The notes under the pieces: generated by a model
The model's input: only the letters and a program-made list of their open reading frames with translations
Told to the model about the DNA's origin: nothing
The model's database searches: none
Assembly (NCBI RefSeq): GCF_000160835.1
Contig: NZ_GG700739.1
Coordinates: 21,701-27,684 of the forward strand
Source: Limosilactobacillus antri DSM 16041
Lineage (GTDB): Bacteria; Bacillota; Bacilli; Lactobacillales; Lactobacillaceae
Direction: 5' to 3'
DNA length: 5,984 nt
Shown here: piece by piece, positions 5,108 to 5,984 of the stretch
Numbering within the stretch: the first letter of the stretch is position 1
Layout of the letters: the number at the start of each line of letters is the position of its first letter
Program-made: the position numbers and the translations under genes

Positions 5108-5530
5108 AATATTGTCATGGTCACTGAACTAGATCGTTTAGGCAGAAACAATCAGGACTTAACTCAGATTATGAACACCATTCAAAATAAAGGCGCCACC
5201 CTAGATGTGTTGAATTTACCGTCCATGACAGGGATTGCTGACCCAAATTTACGTCAACTGATGACCAACTTGATTGTTGAACTGTATAAGTATCAGGCGG
5301 AAAGCGAACGTAAGCGGATCATCGAACGTCAGCAACAAGGGATTGCCTTAGCTAAGCAGCAGGGCAAATATCATGGGCGCAAACCCCAATACACCCAAGA
5401 CGATCCCCGCTTGCAACATGCTTTTAAACTTTATCAGGCGGGCATGAGTGATGTAGATGTGGCTCGTAATACCGGGATTAAACGGGCGACCTTTATCAGA
5501 TATCGCAAAAAGTTTAATATCAAGAGATAA
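5108..5530 (+). pseudogene. N-terminally truncated serine resolvase/invertase
   Basis: The frame gives 140 residues resembling the rear two thirds of small serine recombinases (Tn3 resolvase/Hin type, usually about 185-200 residues). N-I-V-M-V-T-E-L-D-R-L-G-R-N is the conserved strand and Arg-containing motif near position 65-75 of the family. The long E helix (Y-Q-A-E-S-E-R-K-R-I-I-E-R) follows, and then a Hin-like helix-turn-helix at the end (about 112-138: Y-Q-A-G-M-S-D-V-D-V-A through Y-R-K-K-F). The nucleophile serine and first 60 or so residues are missing. Homology runs right up to the IS edge, before any start codon (ATG 5117 has no ribosome binding site), so the loss coincides with the IS junction. 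The sequence left of the IS does not supply the missing part. Not expected to recombine DNA. Confidence 0.88.
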
Positions 5531-5592
5531 GACTTATATGTCAGGTAAATTAAAAACGGGATTAATGTCAAGTTTTTGGAGTGATTTTAAGG

Positions 5593-5610
5593 GGTCCCCG
5601 TGAGGGGACC
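5593..5610. repeat. GC-rich perfect hairpin downstream of the resolvase
   Basis: GGTCCCC and GGGGACC pair over seven bases around GTGA. An outer pairing TTTTGG (5574-5579) with CCAAAA (5617-5622) could enclose it. There is no T run after it, so it is not a standard terminator. It stands out from the AT-rich surroundings. It could be a recombination or element-end structure, or simply an RNA hairpin. Confidence 0.55.
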
Positions 5611-5631
5611 GATTCCCCAAAATTTGTACAT

Positions 5632-5666
5632 AAAAAGCGAAGAAACAGTATGCTTCTTCGCTTTTT
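5632..5666. terminator. Strong bidirectional intrinsic terminator
   Basis: AAAAAGCGAAGAA (5632-5644) and TTCTTCGCTTTTT (5654-5666) pair perfectly over 13 bases around a nine-base loop. T tracts exist on both strands, with more T on the plus side (to 5673). It would end transcripts from the resolvase side and from the leftward reductase side. Confidence 0.9.
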
Positions 5667-5709
5667 ATTTTTTATAAGTGAGTTGTGCTTGATGATAAGA
5701 GTCAACAAG
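5665..5709 (-). pseudogene. Possible out-of-frame C-terminal tail joined to the broken reductase
   Basis: One frame off the reductase, the minus strand reads L-V-D-S-Y-H-Q-A-Q-L-T-Y-K-K and then stops at 5665-5667, touching the terminator. The stop-then-terminator arrangement suggests a genuine gene end. It may be the original reductase C-terminus left after an internal deletion with frame change, or the end of a different gene. I do not recognise the tail, and 14 residues could be chance. Confidence 0.28.
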
Positions 5710-5935
5710 TTGTGATAAACAGATCTTCTCGAGAAACAAGACCGTCAGCAATTGCACGCGCAACACCAGCGCCTACTTCCGCTTCGTTACCGTATGAAAC
5801 TGCCGTATCAATCAAACGATAACCAGCTGTAACGGCTTGGTATACCGCTTCTTTGATTTCTTCATTTGGAATTTGATAAACATCAAATCCTAGTTGTGGC
5901 ACCTTCTCCCCGTTGTTTAATGTCATGTAATCCAT
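5702..5935 (-). pseudogene. Truncated aldo/keto reductase (N-terminal quarter)
   Basis: The 77-residue reading matches the start of NAD(P)H-dependent aldo/keto reductases of the diketogluconate-reductase type, normally about 275-285 residues. L-N-N-G-E-K-V-P-Q-L-G-F (6-17) is the N-terminal hairpin. A-G-Y-R-L-I-D-T-A (37-45) carries catalytic D43, and S-Y-G-N-E (47-51) carries catalytic Y48. E-D-L-F-I-T-T (70-76) should lead to the catalytic lysine, but reads Cys and then TGA. The cofactor-binding two thirds and the lysine and histidine are gone, so no enzyme activity is expected. ATG 5935 has AAGGA eight bases upstream. The break was probably a deletion, since no reductase sequence follows on the left. 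Confidence 0.88.
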
Positions 5936-5943
5936 GTTATATT

Positions 5944-5948
5944 TCCTT
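5944..5948 (-). promoter_or_regulatory. Ribosome binding site of the truncated reductase
   Basis: AAGGA on the minus strand, eight bases before ATG 5935. It favours this start over the ATG three codons later. The promoter must lie beyond the window's right edge. Confidence 0.65.
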
Positions 5949-5984
5949 CGATGGCCAGACCGATCACGACCCCCATGACGGGAG

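Noticed and set aside
5531..5701. CRISPR array or attachment site in the gap between resolvase and reductase
   Set aside because: No regularly spaced repeats and no core resembling a tRNA end; only a hairpin, two TGTCA copies and a terminator are seen.
5923..5984. Minus-strand hydrophobic reading (V-M-G-V-V-I-G-L-A-I-E-G-N) ending at a TGA just inside the reductase start, possibly the end of an upstream gene
   Set aside because: Only about 20 codons are in the window and the family is not recognisable; it could be chance. Sequence beyond the right edge would settle it.

Overview
The window looks like an accessory chromosomal or plasmid segment from a lactic acid bacterium of the Lactobacillaceae. 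The reasons are the moderate-to-low GC, AGGAG-type ribosome binding sites, TTG/GTG starts, and the family-level character of the HAD phosphatase, the YkoEDC transporter, the IS5-family element, the serine resolvase and the aldo/keto reductase. This placement is inferred from protein style; no species is claimed.

Layout. Positions 1-118 are an inverted, truncated copy of the insertion sequence found complete at 4229-5106 (117 of 118 bases identical by eye). It abuts the 3' remnant of an unidentified gene (119-220). A Cof/YidA-type HAD phosphatase runs leftward (206-1018) from a promoter whose -35 box overlaps that of a rightward promoter (1098-1126). The rightward promoter drives a TPP riboswitch (1146-1216) and its intrinsic terminator (1259-1290). 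Next comes a three-gene operon, ykoE-ykoD-ykoC (1474-4164), encoding the substrate-binding membrane protein, the double ATPase and the transmembrane coupling protein of an ECF-type importer for thiamine or its pyrimidine precursor HMP. When TPP is plentiful the leader should terminate; when it is scarce the importer is made.

Right of the operon is genomic debris. There is a complete IS5-family element of the two-ORF type (4229-5106), with 19-bp terminal repeats and a likely programmed -1 frameshift at a run of seven A. It is followed by a serine resolvase that lost its catalytic N-terminus exactly at the IS edge (5108-5530), a GC-rich hairpin, a strong probably bidirectional terminator (5632-5666), and a leftward aldo/keto reductase cut off at its catalytic lysine position (5702-5935).

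Taken together, a riboswitch-controlled vitamin-precursor importer plus a phosphatase sit between two inverted copies of one IS, among broken genes. The importer and riboswitch are a known type of system. I saw no convincing undescribed system. The most distinctive aspects are the composite-transposon-like arrangement, the back-to-back overlapping promoters and the frameshift site.
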